Assembly (NCBI RefSeq): GCF_947179165.1
Contig: NC_077245.1
Span: 51,217,286 to 51,281,285, forward strand
Direction: 5' to 3'
DNA length: 64,000 nt
From: Solanum dulcamara
Lineage: Eukaryota > Streptophyta > Magnoliopsida > Solanales > Solanaceae
The position numbers were made by a program, and so were the translations under genes. The notes under the pieces are model-generated. The model had not been told where the DNA came from. It worked only from the letters and a program-made list of their open reading frames with translations, and ran no database searches. The stretch's first letter is position 1. The number at the start of each line of letters is the position of its first letter. Shown one piece after another: positions 1 to 12,304 of the stretch.

Positions 1-1310
1 AAATGCTCCAGTTTAGATTTGCATACTCCATAACAAATCTTCAGAAAATTCAAAATGGCTATAAGAGTCGTTACAATCAGGTTTCTTGATTAATTATGCA
101 AAAATGTACATAGAGGAGTATAAATCAACACAAGTATTTTACGTAGAAAAACACTCCGCTCAAGGGAGTTAAAAACTATCAACTACCTCTATAATAAATT
201 TTTTCAAACTCTTTCACTAAACTCGAGGTCAAACTTTAAATAGGTTTACACACACCCTTGTAACACCTAGAGAATTATTTCTAGCAGTTCCAACTCCACT
301 TTTTAAATCTTCAATGACTCTATCCTAGTCAATAAAGTCCTTTAAAAGTAAACAAAAAGACAACTACTACAATCTATGAGTATAATTAAGATCTTATCTT
401 GAAATTACTCCAAGAAAATTAGTTATTACAAATAAAACAATTATATTAATAAATCTTGTTAGGAATTAGTTTGTATTGTAGCTTCTTATTCATTAAGACT
501 CTTCGTGCAAAACTGAGAATGCTCTAAGACATCTATTTTGAATGTGGGTGAACTCCAAAGGTTGGATATCCTATTATATGTACTAGAGTAGGTAGTCGTC
601 TTTCAACTCTCCAATCAAACTTGAAATTAGTTCAAGTCTTGCCATGACTCTAATCCTGATTTGACTTGATCTTCTTCTTGTTAATACGTACAAACTTTTT
701 TCTCTTCTTATTTGAAATCAATTCCATGTGCAACTTTATGATAATATTTAAATATATATATTTTCAATTTCTTGTTGAATTCTCCCATTATTGCAATTCT
801 CCAAAAAATATCGATGGCCACATGAATAACTTTATTCTTCCTCTATCTTGAAAGTCTTCTTCTCTGCTTAGAGGAACAAGTTCTCGAATAAGTTTTTCTA
901 GCAATGTTATTTTTATATTCACTTCTTTTTGGAGATCTATAAAGATTTTATTCTTGATACTTATTTTTTCAATCTTTGTGGATTGATATTTGTACACAAT
1001 TTGTTAATCATCCAAATTTCACTTGAGCTTGAACGCAGATTCATTGTACTTAAACATAATAATATTTTTTTAACTGTGTCACAAGTGAATATTTCTCATA
1101 TTCTTATTTACTATCCGCATAGTAAAAGGAGGTAGATTTCTCTAGCATTTATTTGCATAATTTTCGATTGTTCTTTTATATAGTCAAATATGAATGTCTT
1201 TTTTTATTATTTCTTTTCATCACAGTTGTTCAGTTACGAATAACTAGCCCAACTGTATATTTATTGATTGAACATAAATATTTATTTTGATCTTCTTTGA
1301 TTGCAGTTCT
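1..1310 (-). mobile_element. Degenerate Ty1/copia-type LTR remnant
   Basis: No coding capacity is visible. The stretch around 135-205 (CAACACAAG, then an ATTTTAC-like block, then AAAAACT and CTACC) follows the same order as 46217-46280, which lies in a minus-strand copia LTR next to a primer-binding site. This suggests an old LTR in the same orientation. It ends where the left LTR of the next copia element begins. Boundaries and family are uncertain. Confidence 0.35.
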
Positions 1311-2757
1311 TGGGATATACTATTAATCATTTAGTTGAATTATAGCATTTTATTTAATCCTTTGTAAAGATAATTTATTTTATTTATTTATTATAATAAA
1401 ATCTTTATTTGAATAGATCATTGTGTTTATATGCTTGTCCATTGCTTATATAGTAGAAGATTTTGTATATGCAGTTATTTAACTCATACACGGAAGGTTA
1501 AAATTATCGGTTCATATAAGTCATAAATTAATGTTCAATCAAACATGAAGTAGGATAAGCATCTTGATGATTGTAGTACAAGATTAAATATAATTTGATT
1601 TTAATTATGGGAATGATAAAATTTCAACTTCTTGTGCTAGTACATTTAGTATGTATTGATCGGACTAAATTGAGATATTAGTTTAGGTGCTGAATTTTAA
1701 TAAACAATATCTCTAGTCCATTATATGTACTTATACTCTTAATCTTGATAAAATTAATATGATCTATGTAATTTAATTTACTATTTTAATCTATTAAAAA
1801 GTGAGACTCTTTTAATGAGTTAAGATATTCCTATTAGACTGGATAATGACAAATCACGTTAGTGAAATAATAATTAGTTGATAGAACCGTGTCTCTGAAT
1901 TGAGATAGAAGATACCCTTTTATGGTGCTTATAAGTTTTCACATGAAACTCTGCAGGTAAATTTTTAATCCGATATGTAAAATAAGTCAAGTATAAATAA
2001 TAAATGATTAAGTTAATCGATAAATTAAAGTTTTTCAGAAAATTAATTTAATTGATTGATGTCAGCAATTCTAACACGGAGAGTTGAATAAGATATAATG
2101 GTTGATTTTGAAATTAAATCAAGGAGTTCAATTATAAATTTTTAGTGGAATAATTTATAATTTATTATGATATGGTAATTCTCGCTTTTTCGAATTAATA
2201 TCATAATTGAAAGCCTCTAATAATAAATATGTAACCCCTACTATACCTGATTTAATTAATCAATTTTGGTAAGAACAAAAAGGTGTAACAAATCAGTATC
2301 TTTTATTTACTGATTTTTTCTAAAAGAATAAAAATGCATTATATCTATTGGTAGATAGGGTTAAATGCTGAAACGTTTGTCTTAAAAGACAAAAAAAAAT
2401 TCATCCATAACCCACCTTAAAAATTGAAATTTTTATGTTTAATGGAGGAACAATGGCTCAGTTTTTTTGAACTTTTTTCAATGAAAAATTGTGTATAAAA
2501 AGGGTTGGTCTTCCTATAGAAAACATACACTTTTTCAGAAAATAAACTATTCACTTGACCACAAGTGTTGATTTGAAAGTTAATTAGGAAGTAATACAAG
2601 GTTGCAAAACTAGATCATCTTGCATTGAAAATTTTGTGCACAAGCTTCAGCAGGTTAGTCTTCTATCCAGTTTGCTCAATTCATATTATATAGTTATAAT
2701 GTAGGTTTTGTGATCTTCTGGTATGCTTCTGCTGCATATAAATTGTATACTCTAATA
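1311..2757 (+). repeat. Left LTR of the copia element
   Basis: It starts TGGGATATACTATTAA and matches the sequence from 11203 (TGAGATATACTATTAA) almost collinearly for ~445 bp, until the right copy is cut. The 3' boundary is placed just before the primer-binding site and is uncertain by a few bases, because the right LTR is truncated and cannot be compared there. Confidence 0.75.
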
Positions 2758-2758
2758 A

Positions 2759-2770
2759 TTGGTATCATGA
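2759..2770 (+). other. Copia primer-binding site
   Basis: TTGGTATCATGA resembles the usual plant copia site TGGTATCAGAGC, complementary to the 3' end of initiator Met tRNA. It lies directly after the left LTR, which fixes the LTR end approximately. Confidence 0.6.
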
Positions 2771-2894
2771 GTCTTCTTACATATAAGTAATAATATAATA
2801 AGAAGTTCATGATTTATGTACATGTCTGTTTAACATTTTGTATATATAAATCATATTGTTGATTATATTGGTTTAACAACAAGTTGTTTTACTT

Positions 2895-4018
2895 TCACGA
2901 CCCGCACTAGGGCCTAGCCATGACACGACAATTAGGATTTCTGAAGAAATCTCAACCAAGCCTCTTAACATATCATAAGGTAAATAAAGCAAATAAAACT
3001 AAATCAAAATATGGAAGAATAATCTTAATAAAGGCATAAGTCTCAATAATGATAAAAGGATGACAAAGTACACTCCATGAATATCTAACCTGTCTCTACT
3101 AACTCGATGGGGGCATAAATCAAGTTCCTAGCTCACCCATGACAACATAAGAGTAATGAAGAAGTCAAATGACAGCATGAAATAAAAATTTCTCTTCCTC
3201 GGAACATGAGGACTTACCACCAAAAACTACTATAGCAAGCTCTAGCCACGAATAGGATGAACATGATCATCGACTCCAATATTAAGATACAATGCAAGCA
3301 AAAATATGTGTTAGTACTTTGAATATACTAAGTATGTGAGCAATGCAATGCATGATATAAAAGCAATGATGAAATGATCAAGGTTAGAACACATAATAAG
3401 TAGACCATTTATACATGAAAGTGAATCAAGAGTAAGGCTAATGTCATTTAAAATTATAATGCAATCTTGTGAAGAGAACTTGTACAATGCATGGATAGTC
3501 ATAAGGAGAAATTTTTATAAGTAGTAGTAAGAATCTTAAGTCAAAGTGAGAGTCACAAAACCATGAGTGAGATACATACTTTACTTCGTGAGAGACACCG
3601 TTAACTGACATAAACCATATGAGCTCTAACATGGAGTTCCAATGTTTACCCATACATCGGAGGAAAGGGGGAGGCTACTTGCCAAGATAGACTCCTATAT
3701 GCCTATGTGGATCCACTAAGTTACATGAAGGATCGAGCCTTTACAACGTGTGACCGTTAAAGTAATCGAGCCTCTACTATGGGTGATCCTTTATTCTACG
3801 GTGACACATAGTCATGGGATAATGGAATGTTACTACAGGTCTCTTTCCTCAACTATGAAAGAGAGTGTCTATCCTAAGGTCCACTCGATGCTAGGTAAGC
3901 TCTCAACGGATATAGACAAATCATAAGTCAATATCATGTGGGAGGGTCCATAGCTACTACTCGTCCACTATTTTATAAAAACATTGACATAGAATAGCTC
4001 ATTCTCATGTGAGACCTA
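2895..4018 (-). repeat. Ty3-type LTR fragment (minus), inside the copia leader
   Basis: Its sequence is collinear with 12305-13283, the 3' part of the chromovirus LTR: an end resembling CACGACCC followed by CTAGGGCCTAGCCATGACA, then TGAAGAAA, then GAATATACTAAGTATG, then CTTGCCAAG. It is therefore the same LTR family in the same orientation. The terminal TGTCACGACC expected on the plus strand reads TTTCACGACC here. The LTR start is missing, and its right end is estimated where similarity stops before 4022. Confidence 0.6.
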
Positions 4019-4021
4019 CAA

Positions 4022-4041
4022 ACCTGGGGCTTTGATACTAA
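4022..4041 (-). other. Ty3-type primer-binding site next to the 4044-6594 LTR
   Basis: On the minus strand, directly after the LTR end (CGTGACA), the sequence reads AATTAGTATCAAAGCC. This is close to the TTGGTATCAGAGCC site of plant Ty3 elements primed by initiator Met tRNA. It makes 4044-6594 a 5' LTR with a scrap of leader rather than a clean solo LTR. Confidence 0.6.
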
Positions 4042-4043
4042 TT

Positions 4044-6594
4044 TGTCACGATCTAAAATTGGGTGTGATAGAACTCGCCTAACCAACCAAGGCGAGTCAA
4101 CCTAAGAGTCCACATACTTCAAAATATAAGGAAAAAATAGAAATGTAAAGTCTAACACAATATAGATAAGGATAAAAGGAAAATAGATTCTAAACCACCC
4201 AAGATTTGGTGTCACATGTACAAGCCACTATTTCGATAGAAAATAAAAAGATACTAGTCTATATGTCTCAGTCCTCAAGTAGAACAAAACATAAAGTAAG
4301 TGGGCGGCAAGAGTCTGTCGAAGAAGACAAGTTGCTACCTCTCACGCGTCCAAGAGCTTGGCCCGATCAAAGACATACTAAGAGCAGGAGGTGTCAGGCT
4401 CAGATCCTACATAAATATAGAAGTAAGGGGTGAGCATAAATAACACGGTAATCAACAAAATGGAAACTAAACCCTAAGTAAAGAAATGCGGAACATAGGT
4501 ACACTTGACATCCCAACCACAATCCTTTACAACTTCACACCTGCACTTAGACAACCCAATCTATATAATTTATATCACAATTATACCAGAATACTAGACA
4601 GTCCACAAATAAAAAGTACAAATACTTTCTCACCACTATACTCAAGCAAACACAGGGAATCTCAAATCACAATCAATCACAGGATGAAATAGATGCAAAT
4701 GCAATATCAAATATCGTGATGCATGTCTGACCTGTGACACACATTCCTTGATCACCTCAAACCAAAACTTATGGGGGCTTCACATAGATCATGTATCCGC
4801 TGGAAAAGATCTCAGCCAATACGTACCAGAAAAGACCTCGGTTATAATATCTGCTAGAGGAGACCTCGACCGCCGAAAGAAACCTCGATAAATCACCTCG
4901 ACCGGTAGAAACCTCAGTCCCAATATATAATACCTTACTCATATCATTTTACAACCATCACAGATAAAATATAGGCACAAGTAATGAGTGGAACAGGATA
5001 AACATTCAAATATGATGTCATATAATCCACAATCACACAATAGATCACTGTCCCATAATTCACAACACTTAAACAATTACCCCTATTCGAATTCTACTAT
5101 CACACTTCAACTCATATAATCAAATTCAATCTAATGACCCAAAATACCCTAATCTCCTCACATAGGAAAAGACAAGGTTCAACATACTTAACAAATGTTA
5201 GAATTCCACTTGCCTTAGCCAAAATCATGAACAATCCAAAATCACCGCCTTTCCTCGCCGATGATACTCCAAATCACCATAATCTAATCAAATATAAACT
5301 CACAATTATATTTCAAATCTATTGACACTAGAATCAAGCAATTTAAGTGAAAATGGTAAAATGGTCAAAAATCTCATATTGGAAATTGAACTCGGAATCT
5401 GATTATTTTTAAATGAAAATGTTCCTCAAGTAATAAGGAATCTAATGGTGAAAACCATTTGAAAAACAAGGTTAAATGAGTTCAAAATCCCCATTTCTCT
5501 TTCAAAAGTTCATGTTTAAGAAAACCCAAAATCTCCAATTTGAAGTTACAATTCAAAAATATTCAATGAAAATTAAAGGAAAGTGTTAGAAATACATTAC
5601 CCAAGATTTTATTGTGAAAAACCTCTAAGAAATCGCCCAACCCGAGCTTGGAAATGTTAAAAATGGTGAAAATACCTTAAACCTCACCTAAAATCCCTCA
5701 GATGTCGCTTAAGAGACACTGGATTCACTTAAACGAGACCTCACTTTTGCGACAACTTGGTTTCTTAAGCGACCTCTGTCTCTTCGCTTTCACGAGCACC
5801 CAGTCGCTTTCGCGACTCCCGTACCCCTCACTGACCTTTTCTTTTATGAAGGGGTATTCTCTAATGCGAGTGTCACGATCTCGACCACCCCCTCGCGATT
5901 GCGAGGTTTGCAACAAAGCAAGAAAGTTCAGCAAAAACTCAAGTCTCAAAAACCTCTAAAAGACCCTCGGGATTCAATCGGAACTCCGTATACACAAATC
6001 ATATATGCAACCTTACAAAATTCGATGTTTCAGATTTAATGAAATCATCAAAATTTGAATTCAAGGCCTCCTTCACCCAAAATTTGATAAGTTACAACTA
6101 AACTAGTTTCGACACTTAAAATACCCAAAATATCCTCGGAACCTCTAAAAATTATAACAAAGCTATTTCTCGAATTTGAATCACCTCCCAAAACCATTGG
6201 AACTATCAGAAATCCAATTCAAGCACCCGAACCCCAAATATTGACCAAAGTCAAACTTGGATCAAACTTTAACTAACTTCCCAACTCCAGACCTAAATTC
6301 TACGTTTCATCTCCAAATATTATTTCGACAACTCTCCTAAACCAGTTTCAGTATTCTAGAACTATGCAATCGACAGAATTTCATTGTGAGACTTGAAACT
6401 CCAAATGATTTCAAAACTCAAAATTTGACAACTCAAACCTTTAAAACTCATTTATTTAGTAAAACCTCAAATTTTCACAAGATTTTCAAAAATTAACTTT
6501 CAAACCCAATCTAAAATGACTCGGGGCAACTGATGATAGGGGTACAATGGTAATTTTAGCAAAAATGTCAAAAGTGACCTTTCGGGTCATTACA
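4044..6594 (-). repeat. Ty3-type LTR (minus) with remnant leader
   Basis: On the minus strand it starts TGTAATGACCCGAAAGGTCA at 6594 and ends ...AGATCGTGACA at 4044, the TG...CA termini usual for plant Ty3 LTRs of this size (~2.55 kb). A primer-binding site follows. The flanks TAATT (4039-4043) and CTACT (6595-6599) do not match, so no target duplication remains; the rest of the element has been deleted. Open frames within it (4206, 5702 and others) show no recognisable domain. Confidence 0.7.
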
Positions 6595-7111
6595 CTACTA
6601 GTCTAATTTTTCTGACAAACTTCGATTGACCTGAAATTTGGTTACTTGATCGAAAATAATCCACTGAGCAATACTCACTGCTTTGCTATGAACAAGGGCC
6701 TTTTTGGACATTCAAAGTTGTTTTGATGAGTTTTTGGTCATTTATCAATTTTCTTAAAATTTAAAAATCTTGAAAAAAAATTATCCAATGTTGCAAGGTT
6801 TCACCCCTAATGATTATAAATGTTTTTTATAGTTAAAATATGAGTTTTCATGTTGACAAATGTCCTCTTCCCTATCAGAGAAACTTGTATATTTTGATAT
6901 TGTAATTTGTCTTTTGATTTGATGACTTATTTTTTAACTTCCCAACTAAGTTGCATGTTGAATCAATGAACAAAAGACCATATATATATACCTGATTTAA
7001 TTAAACAGATTACTCTCTAACTGAGTTGAGCATGATATGTATCTTGTGTTATATTTTTCTTAAAGATAGCATGCCTAATTATATTTTTTTTCAAATATAT
7101 CTCAATTAACT
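6595..7111 (+). other. Copia leader region, no gene seen
   Basis: AT-rich non-coding sequence between the Ty3 LTR and the copia gag start. It is probably the rest of the copia 5' leader. I see nothing else in it. Confidence 0.4.
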
Positions 7112-7920
7112 ATGTCTCATTTCAATCCCCTGTCCTCTATCTTGAACCAAAATAAAATGGAAGGTCCTAACTATATGAACTAGAAATGAAACTTAGAAAT
7201 TATTCTTACTTCTAAGGGTTATAAGTATGTGTTGGTTGAGGAACATCTTATTAAACCAACAGTTGCTACTGATGAAGAGACCCAAGCCTATGACAAATGG
7301 GTAAAGGCTAATGAGATGGCAAGGTGCTACATTCTTGCCTTTATGGAGAATATCTTGGAAACCATGAAAACTGCTTTTGATATGCTTGAATTTCTCAAAG
7401 AGATGTTCGAAGAGAATATTTGTGCTGCAAAGCAAACTACCATAAAAGCCTTTTTGACCAACAAAATGGGTGAAGGATCTTCTGTCAGGGAATATGTGTT
7501 GAAGATGATGAGTTATCTGAATGAGCTGGAGATACTTGGTGCGTCCATTGATAACGAATCTCAGGTGGAGATGGTCCGATAGACTCTTCTAGAAAGTTCT
7601 CAACAGTTTCTCTTAAATTATAACATGAACAAAATTGATTTATCTCTTGTGAAACTATTGAATGAACTAACAGTGGAAGAATCTATAATCAAGCAGTAAA
7701 ATCCTTTTATAGCATTCATGGTCGACAAACCTAACTCTTCCTCTTCTAAACTAGTGAAAGCCCAAAAGAAGAAAAAGCTCTATAAGGTTGTGGCACCCGG
7801 AGGTGCTAGAGGTGGTGTGGCTAAGTCTAAGTGCAAGTACTTCCATTTCAAGTATCCTGGATAACACAAGAAGCAATTTCCTGACTATCAAGCCAAGATG
7901 AAGAACAAAGGTAATTCTTA
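7112..7920 (+). pseudogene. Broken copia gag (UBN2-type) with degenerate zinc knuckle
   Basis: Starting at ATG 7112, the frame encodes a typical copia gag: a KMEGPNY-like start, KWVKANEMARCYIL, EMFEENICAAKQT, and MNKIDLSLVKLLNEL. This is the gag-polypeptide (UBN2) fold that coats the element RNA. At least four in-frame stops interrupt it: two where the family usually has Trp in the N-terminal NYxxWK segment (~7180-7190), one near 7580 and one near 7697. The zinc knuckle at ~7828-7880 keeps only part of its CCHC residues (KCKYFHFKYPG). Clearly non-functional. Confidence 0.85.
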
Positions 7921-9240
7921 TTTAAATGTCATTGATACCTGTTTATTGACTATTTTTACCCAATTATAGGATGCATATTCGGGAGCCACTAAACATGTCT
8001 ATACTTCTTTAGAGGGGTTTTAGGAAATACACAGCCTAAGTGAGAACAAAATCTGCATTTTTCAACCAAATGGAAAACCAACACCAGCCCTAATTGTAGG
8101 AAACATTTTTATTTCATTTAGTAGTACTCGAGTTCTTATTTTAAAGGATGTCCTATGTGTACTTTCGATAAGAAGGAATTTGCTTTTAGTATAAAAAATA
8201 ATGAATGTTGGTTTTAATGTATACTTTGCTAATAATTGTGTTGTTGTTAAGTATCATAAGCATTTCATCCATAGTGCTCCCAAGATACATAATATGTTTG
8301 TGTTTGAAGTCTCCGATAATATGCTACAACAAATCGAACTAAATAAAATAGATATTTCTCATAAAAGAAAACTAATTTCTGAATTGAGTCAAACTTACTT
8401 ATGGCACTTACGTCTATGCCATTTAATCTAAATAGGATTTCAAGGTTGATTTTTGATGGACCTTTAAATTCATTGAAAGTGGAGGCACTACCAACTTGTG
8501 AATCTTATTTAGAACATAAAATGATAAAGAGATCTTTTCCTTCTAAAGGAAATAGAGCCGGTAATAAGACAAAATTAGTTTATTCTGATTTGTGCGGTAC
8601 TATGAATATACAAGCAAGCGGTGGTTTTGAGTATTTTATGAATTTCACAGATGATTACTCAAAATATAATTATATTTATTTATTGCGATGTAAGTCTGAA
8701 TGCTTTGAAAAATTCAAAGAATTTAAGATAGAAACCGAAAAGCGACATGGTAAAGATATCCAAATATTATAATTTGATTGTAGGAGTGAATACCTTTCTG
8801 CCGAATTCATTAAGTACTTAACAGAATCAGGAATTACATTTCAATATTCTGTTTCAGGAACACCACAACAAAATGGTGTGGAGGAAAGAAGAAATAGAAC
8901 TCTTTCGAAAATGGTAAAATCAATATTGAGTTATTCTAATTTGCCTTTTAGTTTTTGGGGATATTCTTTAGAAACTATGAATTACATTCTGAATTTGGTT
9001 TCTTCCAAGTATGTTCCTTTAACCCCATCCGAATTATGGAATGGGCATAATCCTAGTCTACAGGATATTCGAGATTGGGGTTGCCCAACACATGTGCTAA
9101 AAGGAAAAATAGATAAGTTGAAATGTACGACAGAAGTATGGATTTTCATTGGATATCCAAAAGGTACAAAAGGTGGTTTATTTTATTGTCCTAATGAACA
9201 AAAGATGATTGTCTCAACAAATTCCAAGTTCCTAGAATAG
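7921..9240 (+). pseudogene. Broken copia protease and integrase region
   Basis: Protease-like remnants at ~7940-8190 are followed by the pre-integrase segment (WHLRLCHL, with the HHCC zinc-binding site decayed). The integrase core comes next with YSDLCG, FTDDYSKY and the C-terminal part TPQQNGVEERRNRTL and SFWGYSLETMNYILN. The frame shifts near 8415 (WHLRLCH passes into a second frame), and a stop at 8770-8772 sits at the second catalytic region, where the usual DRGGEY motif is decayed to DCRSEY. Integrase before RT places the element in Ty1/copia. Confidence 0.85.
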
Positions 9241-9639
9241 GATTATTTAATTAACCCTGTTTCTAAAAGTAAACATGTGTTACAGGAACTATGCAAAGGA
9301 ATAACTAGTAATAAAACACCAGAACATGTTCCTAAAAAGATTGTTGTCATCCCTTTGCATCCACGTTGTGAAAGAAATACCATTATGCAAGAGGTTGCTT
9401 AAGAGAAAACTCAAGACATCTCGCTATCACAAAGTAGTGAAAATTTTTGTTGAGTAGCCTACAATTGTAATGTTCAAGATATTCAGAATTTAGTTCAAGA
9501 TGTAGTGAATCATGTAGTAACTAGTCATCGTAGTGGGAGAGTTATTAGAAAAACTGAAAGGTTTACGCTCTTGCAATAATCCTATGATAGAATCCTTGAA
9601 GAGCCTAATATAGAACCATTAAATTACGCTGAAGCACTG

Positions 9640-11183
9640 CATGATAAAGATGTTGAAATATAGATTATTGCTATGAAATTTAAAATAGAGTCTATGTACT
9701 CAAATCAGGTCTGGGATCTTGTAGAACCACCAATGGATGTTAAGCCTATTAATTGTAAGTGTATCTACAAGAAAAAGAGAGGTGTGGATGGAGAAGTGAA
9801 AAATTTAAGGGTAGGCTTGTTGTGAAAGGGTTTACACAAAAAGAAGTAATTGATAATGAGGAAACATTTTCGATGGTAGCCATGCTTAAATCCATTAGGA
9901 TTTTTTTATCCATTGAAGGTCATTACAACTATGAGATTTGGCAAATGGATGTCAAGACGGCGTTACTAATCGGAAGTCTTGATGAGTGCATCTATATGGC
10001 ACAACCAGAAGGTTTCAAGAAAAGTAACAATGAACACATGTTTTATAAACTTAAGAGATCCATTTATGGATTAAAACAAGCATCTAGATCATCGAATATT
10101 TATTTTGACAATTCGATGAAGACTTTTGGTTTTAATAAATTTGAAAATGAATCATGCATCTACAAAAAATGGGAGAGAGACAAAGTAGCATTTTTTATTA
10201 TGTACGTAAATGACATCTTGCTCATAGGAAATAATGTATGTTGAATTTTGTTAAGGAGTGGTTGTTGTAACGTTTTGATATGAAAGACTTGGGAGAATCA
10301 GCTCATATCCTCGGGATCAAGCTTATGCGAGATCGCAAACAAAGGATATTAGGCTTGTCTCAAACACTTTATATTGACACTATTATTGCAATGTTTAGCA
10401 TGAAAATTTTCAAAAAGGATTTTCTTCCTTTTATACATGGAATTACTTCATCAAAGGATTAGTCGCCCAAAACGACCGATGAGATAGAGAGAATGAAGAT
10501 GGTCCCTTATGCTTCAATTGTAGGGAGTCTCAATTATGCTATGTTGTGCACTAGACATGATATTTGCTTTGATGTATGCATGGTCAGCAGATTTCAGTCT
10601 AATCCTGGACAAGAACATTGAACATCAGTTAAGATATAATCAAGTACAAGAAAATGACTAGAGATTACATGCTTGTTTTCCATCCTGGCAATCTTGTACC
10701 CATTGGGTACACAGATTTGAATTTCCAGTCTGATAGAGACTCGAGAAAATCTACCTCGGGGTATGTATTTACTCTAGGAGGTGGAGCTTTAGTTTAGAGG
10801 AGTATAAAAAAATCATGTATCGTTGATTCCACTAGGGAAGCTGAATATGTAGCTGCCTTTGAGGCATCTAAGGAGACTGTTTGGCTCTAAAACTTTCTAA
10901 AAGAGCTTGGAGTGGTTCCTTCGATTGATGCACCAATCACACTTTATTGTGATAACAGTGGTATGGTTACTAGCTCGAAATAACCACGAAGCCATAAAAG
11001 GAGTAAGCATACTGAGAGAAAATATCACTTAATTCATGATATAACTCAAAGGGGTGATGTGAGAATTTTGAAGATTGAGTTAAAGAATAACTTTGTGGGC
11101 CCATTTACAAAAGGCTAGCCTCAGAAAGCTTTTGAAGAACATGTGGAAGAAATAGGTGTTAAAGTTGTGAATGCATGGTTATA
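9640..11183 (+). pseudogene. Broken copia reverse transcriptase and RNase H
   Basis: RT motifs are spread over two or more frames: WDLVEPP, then GRLVVKGFTQKE, MDVKTALLIGSLDECIYM, SIYGLKQASR, and the active-site box YVNDILL at ~10203, where the family has YVDD. One catalytic Asp is therefore Asn. RNase H follows (TREAEYVAA-like at ~10830, then SHKRSKHTERKYHLIHD), with stops near 10463, 10797, 10890, 10981 and 11118. It copied element RNA to DNA when active; it is dead here. Confidence 0.85.
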
Positions 11184-11188
11184 AGTCT

Positions 11189-11200
11189 AAGTGGGAGATT
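11189..11200 (+). other. Copia polypurine tract
   Basis: AAGTGGGAGATT lies directly before the right LTR at 11203, the usual place and form of the plus-strand primer of plant copia elements. Confidence 0.7.
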
Positions 11201-11202
11201 AT

Positions 11203-11649
11203 TGAGATATACTATTAACCATGTAGTTGAGTTATAGTATTTTATATAATTCCTTATAAAGACAATTTATTTTACTTATTTATTATATAAAGTCTTTATT
11301 TGAATAGATCACTATGTTTATATGCTTTTTCATTGCTTATATAGTAGATAATTTTGTATATGAAGTTATTTAACTCATACACAAAAGGTTAAAATTGTCG
11401 GTTCATATAAGTTATAAATTAATGTTCATAATCAAAGATGAAGTAGGACAAATATCTTGATGATTTTAGCACAAGATTAAATATAATTTGATCTTAATTA
11501 TGGGAATGGTAAAATTTTAACTTCTCGTGCTAGTAAATTAAGTATACATTGAATGGACCAAATTGAGATACTAGCTTAGGTTCTGAATTTTAATAAACAA
11601 TATCTCTAGTCCAGTACATTTACTTATACTCTTAATCTTTATATAATTA
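11203..11649 (+). repeat. Right LTR of the copia element, truncated
   Basis: Collinear with 1311-~1760 (TGAGATATACTATTAA start; shared CTCATACAC and AACAATATCTCTAGTCCA blocks). It stops abruptly at 11649, where a Ty3-type LTR start begins. The remaining ~1 kb of this LTR is not found on the far side of the nest. Confidence 0.8.
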
Positions 11650-12304
11650 TGTAAGACCCCGGAAGTTAAAAAGTCGGACAATGGGGTTTAAGATCAAAAT
11701 CATAACTTTTGACACGAGGTGGTCCTTCACGGGCTATGGTACTCTTGATGGGCCATGAAAAACAACCATAAAGGTGAACTAGTAAATGGGAAATTGAGAG
11801 GCAAGGACCAAAAATGGCTTCATGGCTCGTGGTGCCCACCACAGACTGTGAAGCCAACCGTGAACCTTAACCCCCAGGACACTAAGTTCCTTTGAAGATC
11901 ACGATAAGGACCACGGTCTGTGGTGACTTTGATGGATTGTGGTGCCCTCCATGGTGGAAACTTTCCCAAATCAGCTGACCTCCATCACCACAACTTGTGG
12001 TGAGCTTCACGGGTCGTGGTGACCCTCCATCATGGTGACCTCGTGCAGTTAAGTTAAGGGGTGTTTTGGTCTTTTCCTATTATTATTATAATGTATCTAG
12101 ACATTTTTCAAGATTAATTCCTAGCCTATAACTAATTCCTATCACTCCTAAACCCTTATTCTTTCAAATCACAAGATCAAACCTCTAAAGTCTCTCCAAT
12201 TTCTCTCCAAGGAAAGAACTAGGGGAAAAATCTTCAAGCTTCCATTAAAAGGATTTAATTCAAGCTTTCTAAGTCCAGGTATGTTGAAATTCATCCATGG
12301 ATTC
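11650..12304 (+). repeat. Ty3-type LTR 5' fragment (plus), inserted in the copia right LTR
   Basis: It starts TGTAAGACCCCGGAAGTT, the same 18 bases that start the minus-strand chromovirus LTR at 15746, but it points the other way. It carries many short repeats of the form CACGGGTCGTGG or CTTGTGGTG (11700-12040). It is cut at 12304 where the chromovirus LTR end (TGGCACAACCC on the plus strand) begins, so it is the host of that insertion. Confidence 0.7.

Larger units (their letters stand above)
1311..11649 (+). mobile_element. Degenerate Ty1/copia retrotransposon, interrupted by Ty3 LTR pieces
   Basis: It has a left LTR (1311-~2757), an initiator-Met-type primer-binding site, a gag-protease-integrase-RT-RNase H order (copia order, with integrase before RT), a purine tract and a truncated right LTR (11203-11649). 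The first ~130 bases of the two LTRs differ at roughly one base in ten, so the insertion is old. The leader is interrupted by foreign LTR sequence at 2895-6594, and the right LTR is cut at 11649 by another LTR. Many stops and frameshifts make it non-autonomous. The missing rest of the right LTR is not seen beyond the nest. Confidence 0.9.
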
